Shown here: piece by piece, positions 1 to 5,613 of the stretch | How the letters are laid out: every line of letters begins with the position of its first letter | Position numbering within the stretch: position 1 is the stretch's first letter | Assembly: GCA_012510335.1 (NCBI GenBank) | Contig: JAAZIF010000254.1 | Span: 1 to 8,604, forward strand | DNA: 8,604 nucleotides | Direction of reading: 5' to 3' | Origin: Methanomicrobiales archaeon | GTDB lineage: Archaea; Halobacteriota; Methanomicrobia; Methanomicrobiales; Methanoculleaceae | The notes under the pieces: model-generated | Told to the model about the DNA's origin: nothing | The model's database searches: none | The model's input: only the letters and a program-made list of their open reading frames with translations | Translations under genes and position numbers: made by a program

Positions 1-1292
1 TCACCGAGTCCGGCGTATACGCGGTCTACGGCGGGATGCCCGAGGGCGAGCAGATCATCGGGAACGTCGAGAAACTCATCGGCATCGTCCGGGATCTCCA
101 GGAGGGCGGGAGCGGCCCGGGCGAGATCGTCAGGGAACTTGAGATCTGCATCGAGGGTGAGGAACGGGAGGGGGAGGCGCAGCCCGACATCGCGTCGTCA
201 GATGCCGTCGCGGTCATGACGGTCCACGCATCAAAGGGGCTTGAGTTCCCGGTCGTCGTCGTCCCCGACCTCTCGGAGCTGCCCAGGCCCGAGGCCTCCA
301 CGATCATCATCGAGGAGGGAATGCGCCTCGGTGTAAGGATAGCAGATCCCGGGAATGACCACGAGCGCAGGGATACACCCATCCTCTCGGTCCTCAAGGC
401 CGAGGCGCGGGAGAAGGACGAGGCTGAGCGAAAACGGCTCTTCTACGTGGCGTTGACCCGGGCACGGGACCACCTGGTTCTCTGCGGCGTTATGCCTGAC
501 GATGTGCCGGAGAGTATAGCGGCGTGCAGAACCAGGACCGACTGGCTCGCCTGCTGCCTCGACCTCAGCGGCGACGTATGCGCGACGGGCAGGGTTCTCC
601 TGCCCGGAGAGGATCGGCCGCTCGAGATCGGGATCTGCACCGCGCCAGACGCCATACCGGCGGAGATCAGGACGGCTGCGCCGGTTCTACTCACTATTCC
701 CGGCGATCTCCGGCCGGTTGCAGAGCCCTCCCTGCCCCCCGAGGCACCCCGGGAGGAGGGGCGCGTCTACTCGGTCAGCGAGATCGGGAGGTATGTACGA
801 GGGGCGGATGAGGATGCGCGGATCCGGGGCCTGATCATCCACGAGGTCTTCCGGGGCCGCGATCCGGCGGCAGTGCTCCGGCGCTACGGGATCGACGACG
901 CTCGTCTGGCCCGGGAGTCTGCCCGGCTCTACGAGGAGTTCCTGGGGTCGCCGATGGTGCAGGGCGCGGAGAGCGATCACCGTGAGGTGCCGTTCCGGGC
1001 AGAGATCGGCGGGGTGATCTTTGCCGGGTTCATCGACCGGCTACTGCAGCGGCCGGACGGCACCTGGATCCTCATCGACTACAAGACCGGCCGGGTGGAT
1101 GAGAGGGATCTCCCGGCGAAGGTCAGGGAGCACGCCCCCCAGATGGCGGTCTACCGCAGGGCTGCAGAGGGGATCCTTGGCGGACCGGTCAGGGCCTGCC
1201 TCTACTTCACCGATATCGGTCGCTTCGTCGAGGTGCCGGCGGATGATGAAGAGGTCTTTGATGCGCTGCTGCAGGTGATCGGGGGGCTCTGA
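1..1292 (+). CDS. AddA/UvrD-like superfamily 1 helicase with C-terminal PD-(D/E)XK nuclease (5' partial)
   Basis: This is the 3' part of an ATP-dependent helicase-nuclease acting on DNA ends in recombinational repair. The frame is open from base 3 to the TGA at 1290-1292, with 11 codons readable before the first Met at 36, so the N-terminus and Walker A motif lie outside the window. Counting from that Met, helicase motif V is MTVHASKGLEFPVV (61-74) and motif VI is RLFYVALTRARDHLVL (134-149). A spacer rich in Pro/Glu/Arg (about 225-245) leads to a RecB-family nuclease domain with IIHEVF (His269), GFIDRL (Asp334), the catalytic IDYKTGR (Asp348, Lys350) and an APQMAVYR helix (Gln369, Tyr373). 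This order matches AddA and RecB. No CxxC residues flank the nuclease, consistent with AddA rather than AddB, which carries an iron-sulfur cluster. An AddB/RexB partner would be expected upstream, but it is not visible. The family call is firm; the exact subfamily is inferred. Confidence 0.9.
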   Translation, partial: TESGVYAVYGGMPEGEQIIGNVEKLIGIVRDLQEGGSGPGEIVRELEICIEGEEREGEAQPDIASSDAVAVMTVHASKGLEFPVVVVPDLSELPRPEASTIIIEEGMRLGVRIADPGNDHERRDTPILSVLKAEAREKDEAERKRLFYVALTRARDHLVLCGVMPDDVPESIAACRTRTDWLACCLDLSGDVCATGRVLLPGEDRPLEIGICTAPDAIPAEIRTAAPVLLTIPGDLRPVAEPSLPPEAPREEGRVYSVSEIGRYVRGADEDARIRGLIIHEVFRGRDPAAVLRRYGIDDARLARESARLYEEFLGSPMVQGAESDHREVPFRAEIGGVIFAGFIDRLLQRPDGTWILIDYKTGRVDERDLPAKVREHAPQMAVYRRAAEGILGGPVRACLYFTDIGRFVEVPADDEEVFDALLQVIGGL

Positions 1293-1306
1293 TGGGGCTT
1301 CCTGTT

Positions 1307-1333
1307 CACCACCCCGCCGGCCGGGGAGTGGTG
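1307..1333. terminator. Imperfect hairpin between convergent genes
   Basis: Bases 1307-1312 (CACCAC) can pair with 1328-1333 (GTGGTG), and adjoining CCC can pair with GGG around a bulged A, enclosing a CCGGCCGG core. It sits in the 107-bp gap between the helicase-nuclease stop and the hsp20 stop, where transcripts from both strands must end. No long T-tract follows on the plus strand. On the minus strand a short T-run (complement of AAAAG near 1363-1367) lies before it in the hsp20 direction. Terminator function is a guess from position; archaeal terminators depend mainly on T-tracts. Confidence 0.25.
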
Positions 1334-1399
1334 CGGTCTATTCCCTGGAGTTCGACCCCATAAAAGAGTATTGCGGCCTGGAGCCGGCAGTGATCACAC

Positions 1400-1837
1400 T
1401 CAGTCGATCCTGATCGCCTTGCCTCGGGAGAACCTGACCTCCAGGACGCCGTGCTTGTATCTCGACTGCATGGAATCAGCGTCCACAACCGGCATCTTCA
1501 CCGAGGTCAGCTGGCTGCCGCCGGCGATGATCGTCAGGGTGCCATCGACGAGTGACAGGTGGATGCTCTCCCTCTCAATGCCCGGGAGATCGACCGCCAC
1601 TGTAACATCGTCGTCGGTCGCGTACATCTCTGCTATGGGCTCAAGGGTTCCCTCAGAGGATGGTTCCTCAGGCGCCGGCGGCTCTCCCTCTACCGGTCTC
1701 CCTGCATCGTGGATGACTATCTTAAAGCCGTATGCAAACGACCTGTTCGGGTCTCCCTGTTCTTTTAGCCCCTGCTCCATGAGGCGTTTCATCAGTTCGT
1801 TGAGCTGCTGGAAGATATCCGCATGCCTGTCACTCAT
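1400..1837 (-). CDS. hsp20: Hsp20/alpha-crystallin family small heat-shock protein
   Basis: ATP-independent cytoplasmic holdase that binds unfolding proteins. With the ATG at 1835-1837 the protein has 145 residues, normal for archaeal sHSPs. A hydrophilic helical N-terminus (1-30) and a Pro/Glu-rich linker (about 47-66) precede the alpha-crystallin domain (about 66-138), which includes DLPGI (83-87) and the hallmark GVLEVRF (130-136). The extreme C-terminus ends in the I-x-I oligomerisation motif (Ile142-Arg-Ile144). The start is supported by GTGAT (plus-strand 1842-1846) four bases before the ATG; the same GTG could be an alternative start giving three extra residues, with AGGAG about 15 bases further up. 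It lies 63 bp after cdc48 on the same strand, with no AT-rich promoter between, so cotranscription is likely and fits a shared stress role. Confidence 0.88.
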   Translation of the reverse strand: MSDRHADIFQQLNELMKRLMEQGLKEQGDPNRSFAYGFKIVIHDAGRPVEGEPPAPEEPSSEGTLEPIAEMYATDDDVTVAVDLPGIERESIHLSLVDGTLTIIAGGSQLTSVKMPVVDADSMQSRYKHGVLEVRFSRGKAIRID

Positions 1838-1869
1838 GTGTATCACTGTTCTTTCCGGTTTCTCCTGGT

Positions 1870-1902
1870 GATGAGGATGCCCGATGGACGGGCTCCCCCA
1901 TC
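1870..1902 (-). other. Hairpin at the cdc48-hsp20 junction
   Basis: On the plus strand GCCCG (1879-1883) and CGGGC (1889-1893) form a perfect 5-bp stem with loop ATGGA, extended with mismatches by outer GATG (1870-1873) and CATC (1899-1902). The structure overlaps the cdc48 stop codon. In the transcript it would sit just before the hsp20 leader, so it could mark RNA processing or alter the ratio of the two products. No T-tract follows it, so it does not look like a terminator. Function is unproven. Confidence 0.25.
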
Positions 1903-4324
1903 AGAACGCCATACCGGCCTGCGGCAATGGACGTTCGGTCCTGGTCTTCAACTCTCTGGTAAGACGCCTGATCTCGCCGAAATCCTTCTTCCTCTGGTAG
2001 ACGGCATCCTTCAGGGCCTGCACGAGATCCCTGACCTCCTGCTCGGTCTTCTCGGTCTCCCGCATCCTTGCGCGGTTGGCCGCCGAGATGGCCTCTTCTA
2101 GCGTCGAGCGCTGCTCCTGGTTGTAGAGGATCTGCCACGAGTGGCGTTCGGCCTCCTCCAGACGGTCGAGATCGAGTGTGCCTCTCACGCGGGAGAGAGC
2201 GTCCTCGAAGTGTTTCTCCGTGATCATCACGTTGCCGATCGCCTGGCGCCGGTCATCCTCACTCTTCCCGGCTGTCAGGGCGATGAACTCGCGCATGGCG
2301 GAGATCTTTGCCTCGCGGACCAGTGCCTCGATATCGGCCCCGACGTAACCCTCGGTCCTCTCGACCAGTCTGTCGATATCAACGTCGCTTGCGAGGATAT
2401 CCCTGTTCCTGAGGTATACCTCGAAGATCTTCTTTCTGCCTTCCCGGTCCGGCGGCGGGACGTATATCATACGGTCCAATCGGCCGGGGCGAAGCAGCGC
2501 ATCGTCCAGCATGTCAGGGCGGTTGGTAGCGCCGAGAACCACGACATTGTTGAGTTCCTCAAGGCCGTCGAGTTCTGTCAGGATCTGGCTTACCACACTT
2601 TCAGTTACGTGTGACGATCCTATATAAGTTCCGCGCTTTGGCATGAGTGCATCAATCTCGTCGAAAAAGATAATCGCAGGCGCTGCTTGCCTCGCTTTCC
2701 GGAATACCTGGCGGACACCGCGTTCTGACTCCCCGACCCATTTTGAGAGGAGCTCCGGGCCTTTTACGGATATAAAATTGCTCTCGCTCTCGTTCGCGAC
2801 AGCCTTTGCAAGGAGGGTCTTGCCCGTTCCAGGGGGCCCGAAGAGAAGGATCCCACGGGGCGGTTCGGTCTCCAGGGCGTCGAAGATCTCCGGAAATTTG
2901 AGCGGCCATTCAACGGCCTCCGCAAGCTCGGCCTTGACATCCTCAAGACCCCCAACATCCTCCCATTTGACATCGGGGATCTCTACGAGCACCTCGCGCA
3001 TCGCGCTGGGCTCGACATGTTTATGCGCTTCGAGGAAGTCCTCGTTCGTCACCCGGAGCTCGTCGATGATCTCGGCCGGGATCTCCTCCTCGATCTTGAT
3101 GTGCGGTATGACCCGGCGGAGCGCGTGCATCGCCGCCTCCTTTGCGAGAAGCGCGATATCGGCGCCGACGAAGCCGTGCGTGGATCTGGAATACTCGTTT
3201 AAGTCCACGTCCTCGGCGAGCGGCATGCCGCGTGTGTGGATCTGGAAGATCTGCTGCCGGCCTTTGGTGTCCGGTATGCCGACCTCGATCTCGCGGTCGA
3301 ACCTGCCGCCGCGCCGGAGGGCGGGGTCGATGATGTCCGGGAGGTTCGTTGCGGCTATGACCACAACCTGCCCCCGGGTCTTCAGGCCGTCCATCAGCGC
3401 CAGGAGCTGGGCGACGACGCGGCGCTCGACCTCCCCCTTCACCTCCTCACGCTTGGGCGCGATCGAGTCGATCTCGTCGATGAATACGATCGAGGGTGCA
3501 TTCTCCTGCGCCTCCTCAAAGACCTCCCGGAGCCGCTCCTCGGACTCGCCGTAGTACTTGCTCATGATCTCGGGGCCTGAGAGGGTGATGAAGTGAGCGT
3601 CCACCTCGTTTGCCACCGCTTTTGCGATCAGGGTCTTCCCCGTCCCCGGCGGGCCGTAGAGGAGGACACCCTTCGGGGGCTCGATACCGAGGCGCTCGAA
3701 GAGTTCGGGGTGGCGGAGCGGGAGCTCGATCATCTCACGGACGAGCTGGAGTTCGCGGTCGAGGCCGCCTATATCCTCATAGTGGACATCGGTCGCTGCC
3801 TCCCGCCGTCCCTTCTCGGGCTCGTAAGGGGTCTCCTTCAGCTCGATCTCGGTGCTGTCGGTGACGATGGCAATGCCCTTCGGGGTCACCCGTGCGATGG
3901 CGAACGTGAGCGGGTTTCCGAGGATGCTTACCCGGATGTGCTGCCCCTCGGTGACCGGACGGCCACGGAGGAGCCTGCCCAGGTACTGCTCCCCGCCGAC
4001 CAGGCGGATGGGCTGGGTCGGCTGGATGGTCACTTTTTTTGCGTACCCGGCCTCGGTCTTCCTTATCCTGACCTTGTCATCGATCCCGGCCCCGACGTTG
4101 CTCCGGGTGCTTCCGTCGATCCGGAGGACTGCCCTGCCGGTGTCCTGCGGGAACCCCTGCCAGACGAGCGTCGCCGCCTTCTGGCGCCCGGCGACCTCGA
4201 TGACGTCGCCGCTGACGAGGTCGAGCGCCTTCATGGCATCGGTGCTCAGCCTGGCGATCCCACGTCCGGCGTCCTCGTGGGCCGCCTCCTTTATGGTCAC
4301 CTCAATATAATCATTATCAGCCAT
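1901..4324 (-). CDS. cdc48: Cdc48/VCP/VAT-type double-ring AAA+ ATPase
   Basis: Hexameric unfoldase of the Cdc48/p97/VAT family; in archaea it extracts and unfolds proteins and hands them to the proteasome. The 807 residues follow the family order. The N-terminal double-psi barrel and second N subdomain span about 5-170. Ring D1 has Walker A GPPGTGKT (224-231), pore loop KYYG (256-259), Walker B FIDEID (281-286) and arginine fingers in GRFDR (Arg341, Arg344). Ring D2 has Walker A GPPGTGKT (496-503), pore loop KWVG (528-531), Walker B FFDEID (553-558) and GRLDR (Arg615, Arg618). The acidic and basic helical tail after about 715 is longer than a minimal VAT. Both rings look catalytically intact. 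AAAGGAG lies nine bases before the ATG, fixing the start. It is the first gene of a probable operon with hsp20 and has its own TATA box plus an inverted repeat in its 63-bp upstream gap. Very secure call. Confidence 0.97.
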   Translation of the reverse strand: MADNDYIEVTIKEAAHEDAGRGIARLSTDAMKALDLVSGDVIEVAGRQKAATLVWQGFPQDTGRAVLRIDGSTRSNVGAGIDDKVRIRKTEAGYAKKVTIQPTQPIRLVGGEQYLGRLLRGRPVTEGQHIRVSILGNPLTFAIARVTPKGIAIVTDSTEIELKETPYEPEKGRREAATDVHYEDIGGLDRELQLVREMIELPLRHPELFERLGIEPPKGVLLYGPPGTGKTLIAKAVANEVDAHFITLSGPEIMSKYYGESEERLREVFEEAQENAPSIVFIDEIDSIAPKREEVKGEVERRVVAQLLALMDGLKTRGQVVVIAATNLPDIIDPALRRGGRFDREIEVGIPDTKGRQQIFQIHTRGMPLAEDVDLNEYSRSTHGFVGADIALLAKEAAMHALRRVIPHIKIEEEIPAEIIDELRVTNEDFLEAHKHVEPSAMREVLVEIPDVKWEDVGGLEDVKAELAEAVEWPLKFPEIFDALETEPPRGILLFGPPGTGKTLLAKAVANESESNFISVKGPELLSKWVGESERGVRQVFRKARQAAPAIIFFDEIDALMPKRGTYIGSSHVTESVVSQILTELDGLEELNNVVVLGATNRPDMLDDALLRPGRLDRMIYVPPPDREGRKKIFEVYLRNRDILASDVDIDRLVERTEGYVGADIEALVREAKISAMREFIALTAGKSEDDRRQAIGNVMITEKHFEDALSRVRGTLDLDRLEEAERHSWQILYNQEQRSTLEEAISAANRARMRETEKTEQEVRDLVQALKDAVYQRKKDFGEIRRLTRELKTRTERPLPQAGMAF

Positions 4325-4343
4325 TTGAACGGTCTCCTTTGTT

Positions 4344-4364
4344 ACACTTACCTATGGTAAGTGT
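4344..4364. promoter_or_regulatory. Perfect 9+3+9 inverted repeat over the cdc48 start site (candidate heat-shock operator)
   Basis: ACACTTACC (4344-4352), spacer TAT, then its exact complement GGTAAGTGT (4356-4364). It sits directly downstream of the cdc48 TATA box, centred about 20 bp from it, so it would cover the expected transcription start near 4347. A dimeric repressor bound here would block initiation. Its core reads CTTAC-N5-GTAAG, one mismatch per half-site from the CTAAC-N5-GTTAG motif I recall for HSR1 of Archaeoglobus fulgidus, which also controls a cdc48-hsp20 pair. The TGGTAA within it also recalls the Phr site of Pyrococcus. No regulator gene is present in the window. The repeat is seen directly; the regulator is inferred. 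Confidence 0.65.
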
Positions 4365-4370
4365 TATCTA

Positions 4371-4378
4371 ATATATAA
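4371..4378 (-). promoter_or_regulatory. TATA box of the cdc48-hsp20 operon
   Basis: On the minus strand the sequence reads TTATATAT inside TATTATATATTAG, close to the archaeal TATA consensus. It is the only strongly AT-rich block in the 63-bp gap between the cyclo-ligase stop and the cdc48 ATG. Archaeal initiation about 26-28 bp downstream predicts a start near 4347 and a leader of about 23 bases that contains AAAGGAG. Confidence 0.7.
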
Positions 4379-4387
4379 TAGCTTCTA

Positions 4388-4963
4388 TCATACACCCCTG
4401 CTGCTACACTGGATAACCCCCATTTCGGTAACGATGTAATCCATCTTTACGTCGTTCTTATCGGCGGGGATGCTCTCCGCCTGCTGGCAGGAGAACGCGA
4501 TGCCGATCTTAAGCAGGTGCGGATACCGGCAGAGGAAGCGGTCGTAGTAGCCGGCGCCGTAACCGAGACGGTTTCCTCCGGAATCGAATGCGAGCATCGG
4601 TATGACGACCACCTGGACATCTTCGGGGCGGGCCGGGAGTTCGTGCCCCAGGGGTTCGGGCACGCTGAACGTGCTCGGGACGAGGAGAGAGGGGTCGGGC
4701 AGGTACGAGAGGCGGAGGCTACAGGTCTCCCGCTCGATTATGGGGACGACGACCCGCACGCCCCGCCTGTTTAAGTCACGGATGAACTCTTTCGTCTCGA
4801 CCTCGGGAACCTTTGAGGCATAGACCATTACGGTCTCAAAACCGTTCACGAGGTCGAGAAGCCTTCTTCCGATGACCCTGCTGAGTATGGATACCCGGGA
4901 TTCGGGGATGAGGGATCGGGCCTCCTTTGCCTGCAGGCGGAGGGCCGCCTTTGTCTGGCTCAT
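4388..4963 (-). CDS. 5-formyltetrahydrofolate cyclo-ligase (MTHFS) family protein
   Basis: The family converts 5-formyltetrahydrofolate to 5,10-methenyltetrahydrofolate with ATP. The chosen ATG at 4961-4963 gives 191 residues, the usual family length. The N-terminus has the expected basic helix KAALRLQAKEAR. The C-terminal half has the nucleotide-binding NRLGYGAGYYDRFL followed by GIAFSCQQ and DKNDVKMDYIVTE, matching the family pattern G-Y-G-x-G-x-Y-D, then D...D..ivTE. The frame continues upstream for 38 codons, but those residues do not resemble the family. A TATA-like TTTTATCT lies about 27 bp before this ATG and no Shine-Dalgarno is visible, so a near-leaderless mRNA is likely. Most methanogens carry C1 units on tetrahydromethanopterin, so the true substrate could be folate or a pterin analogue. 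The family is clear; the substrate is not. Confidence 0.88.
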   Translation of the reverse strand: MSQTKAALRLQAKEARSLIPESRVSILSRVIGRRLLDLVNGFETVMVYASKVPEVETKEFIRDLNRRGVRVVVPIIERETCSLRLSYLPDPSLLVPSTFSVPEPLGHELPARPEDVQVVVIPMLAFDSGGNRLGYGAGYYDRFLCRYPHLLKIGIAFSCQQAESIPADKNDVKMDYIVTEMGVIQCSSRGV

Positions 4964-4988
4964 TACAGGGAGTTTTGAACAAAACATC

Positions 4989-4996
4989 AGATAAAA
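4989..4996 (-). promoter_or_regulatory. Putative TATA box of the cyclo-ligase gene
   Basis: The minus strand reads TTTTATCT here, centred about 29 bp before the proposed ATG at 4963, the distance at which archaeal transcription would start at or within a few bases of that ATG. A palindrome, GTTTTG-AA-CAAAAC (4972-4985), lies between box and start codon. The call rests on position and AT content only. Confidence 0.45.
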
Positions 4997-5004
4997 CATA
5001 CATA

Positions 5005-5042
5005 CCCGGGGCCGGGTTATGGCGGACCAGGCCCGCCCCGGG
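5005..5042 (-). terminator. GC-rich hairpin after the CMD gene, probable terminator
   Basis: CCCGGGGC (5005-5012) pairs perfectly with GCCCCGGG (5035-5042). Adjoining CGGG and CCCG extend the stem across a bulged C, and the loop centres on TTATGGCGG. It starts 15 bp after the CMD stop codon. In the CMD transcription direction it is followed by a T-rich stretch, TATGTATGTTTTATC, which doubles as the cyclo-ligase TATA region. That arrangement suggests the CMD transcript ends here and the cyclo-ligase has its own promoter. Termination is inferred from structure. Confidence 0.45.
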
Positions 5043-5057
5043 GTTGACGAGCGCGGC

Positions 5058-5459
5058 CTACTCCATCCCGCAGACATCCCGGAACAGGCGCAGGGATGAA
5101 GCGAGAACCCTTGTCTTCCCGATCATGGCAGCGATGAGGAGGGTATCGAGGATCTCGTCGCGGGAGGCGCCTTCTTTCATGGCGGCCCCTATGTGGACCT
5201 TCAGGCAGCTGTCAGCCCCGGCTGCGGCCGCGGCCGCGATGGAGATCAGCTCCGCGGTCTTTGTGTCGAGGGATTCTGGGCGGGATGTCCGGTAATCAGC
5301 GATGGTCGCGAGCGCGAATATATCGGGCCGATCCCGGAGTATGGTAAAGATGAACGGCACAATGCCGAGCATCTCTTTCACCTCTTCCACGATCTCGTCG
5401 CCAATATCATCTGCATGGAGAAGGAACTCGTCTATGATCTTCTCGGTCTCTGGTTTCAT
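5058..5459 (-). CDS. Carboxymuconolactone decarboxylase/AhpD-like family protein
   Basis: A 133-residue all-helical CMD/AhpD-fold protein. The core covers about 63-128 and contains the AhpD-like signature Glu70, Cys85 and His89 (SCLKVHIGAAMKEGAS), with the 15-residue Glu-to-Cys and 4-residue Cys-to-His spacing of AhpD's E118-C133-H137. The first Cys of the AhpD CxxC pair is replaced by Ala82, so classical disulfide peroxidase chemistry is unlikely. Methanogens have many such single-domain CMD proteins, generally of unknown substrate; roles in redox or thiol chemistry are proposed. The start is supported by GAGG eight bases before the ATG. An internal run of Ala (75-80) packs in a helix. It lies between thiC and the cyclo-ligase on the same strand but is separated from both by gaps of 154 and 94 bp, so a functional link is not shown. 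Confidence 0.85.
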   Translation of the reverse strand: MKPETEKIIDEFLLHADDIGDEIVEEVKEMLGIVPFIFTILRDRPDIFALATIADYRTSRPESLDTKTAELISIAAAAAAGADSCLKVHIGAAMKEGASRDEILDTLLIAAMIGKTRVLASSLRLFRDVCGME

Positions 5460-5613
5460 CGATCAGTCCTCAGAGAGAGTTATGGAGAGGAAACACAATA
5501 ATGGTGCGGCTTTGGATCCGGGGGCCGCGTGAGGGATACAAAGAGGATCCCTGGCGCCCCCTCTGGTGCGCGGAGGAGGCTCCTGAGAAATAATAAGGGA
5601 ACCCGGCATGCCC
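5460..5613. other. Intergenic gap between thiC and the CMD gene
   Basis: No gene is visible here. It holds the CMD ribosome site (complement of plus-strand CCTC near 5468-5471) and a small inverted repeat, AGGGAT (5532-5537) with ATCCCT (5547-5552). The purine/pyrimidine-skewed GC-rich stretch 5550-5585 can fold weakly. Just after the thiC stop the minus strand reads TTATTATTTC, a modest T-rich run that could end thiC transcripts. I see no convincing TATA box for CMD, so readthrough from thiC remains possible. Confidence 0.4.

Noticed and set aside
3300..3340. ALRRGGRFDR in Cdc48 ring D1 (Gly where many relatives have Pro or Phe) as a possible defect
   Set aside because: Both arginine-finger residues are present and this position varies in the family, so it is not evidence of altered function.
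2643..3554. Long plus-strand open frame (303 codons) opposite cdc48
   Set aside because: It is Ser/Arg-rich, low-complexity translation of the antisense of a very well conserved AAA+ gene. GC-rich codon use keeps opposite frames open.
3593..4360. Plus-strand open frame of 255 codons opposite the cdc48 N-terminal half
   Set aside because: It mirrors the cdc48 coding strand, has no recognisable domain and no ribosome site, and runs into the cdc48 promoter region.
4964..5077. Extended N-terminus of the cyclo-ligase (38 extra residues)
   Set aside because: It would run through the hairpin and TATA-like region, and the family's N-terminal helix begins at the ATG at 4963.
5532..5552. AGGGAT/ATCCCT inverted repeat as a terminator for thiC
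   Set aside because: The stem has only six pairs, no T-tract follows on the relevant strand, and it lies 60 or more bases past the stop codon.
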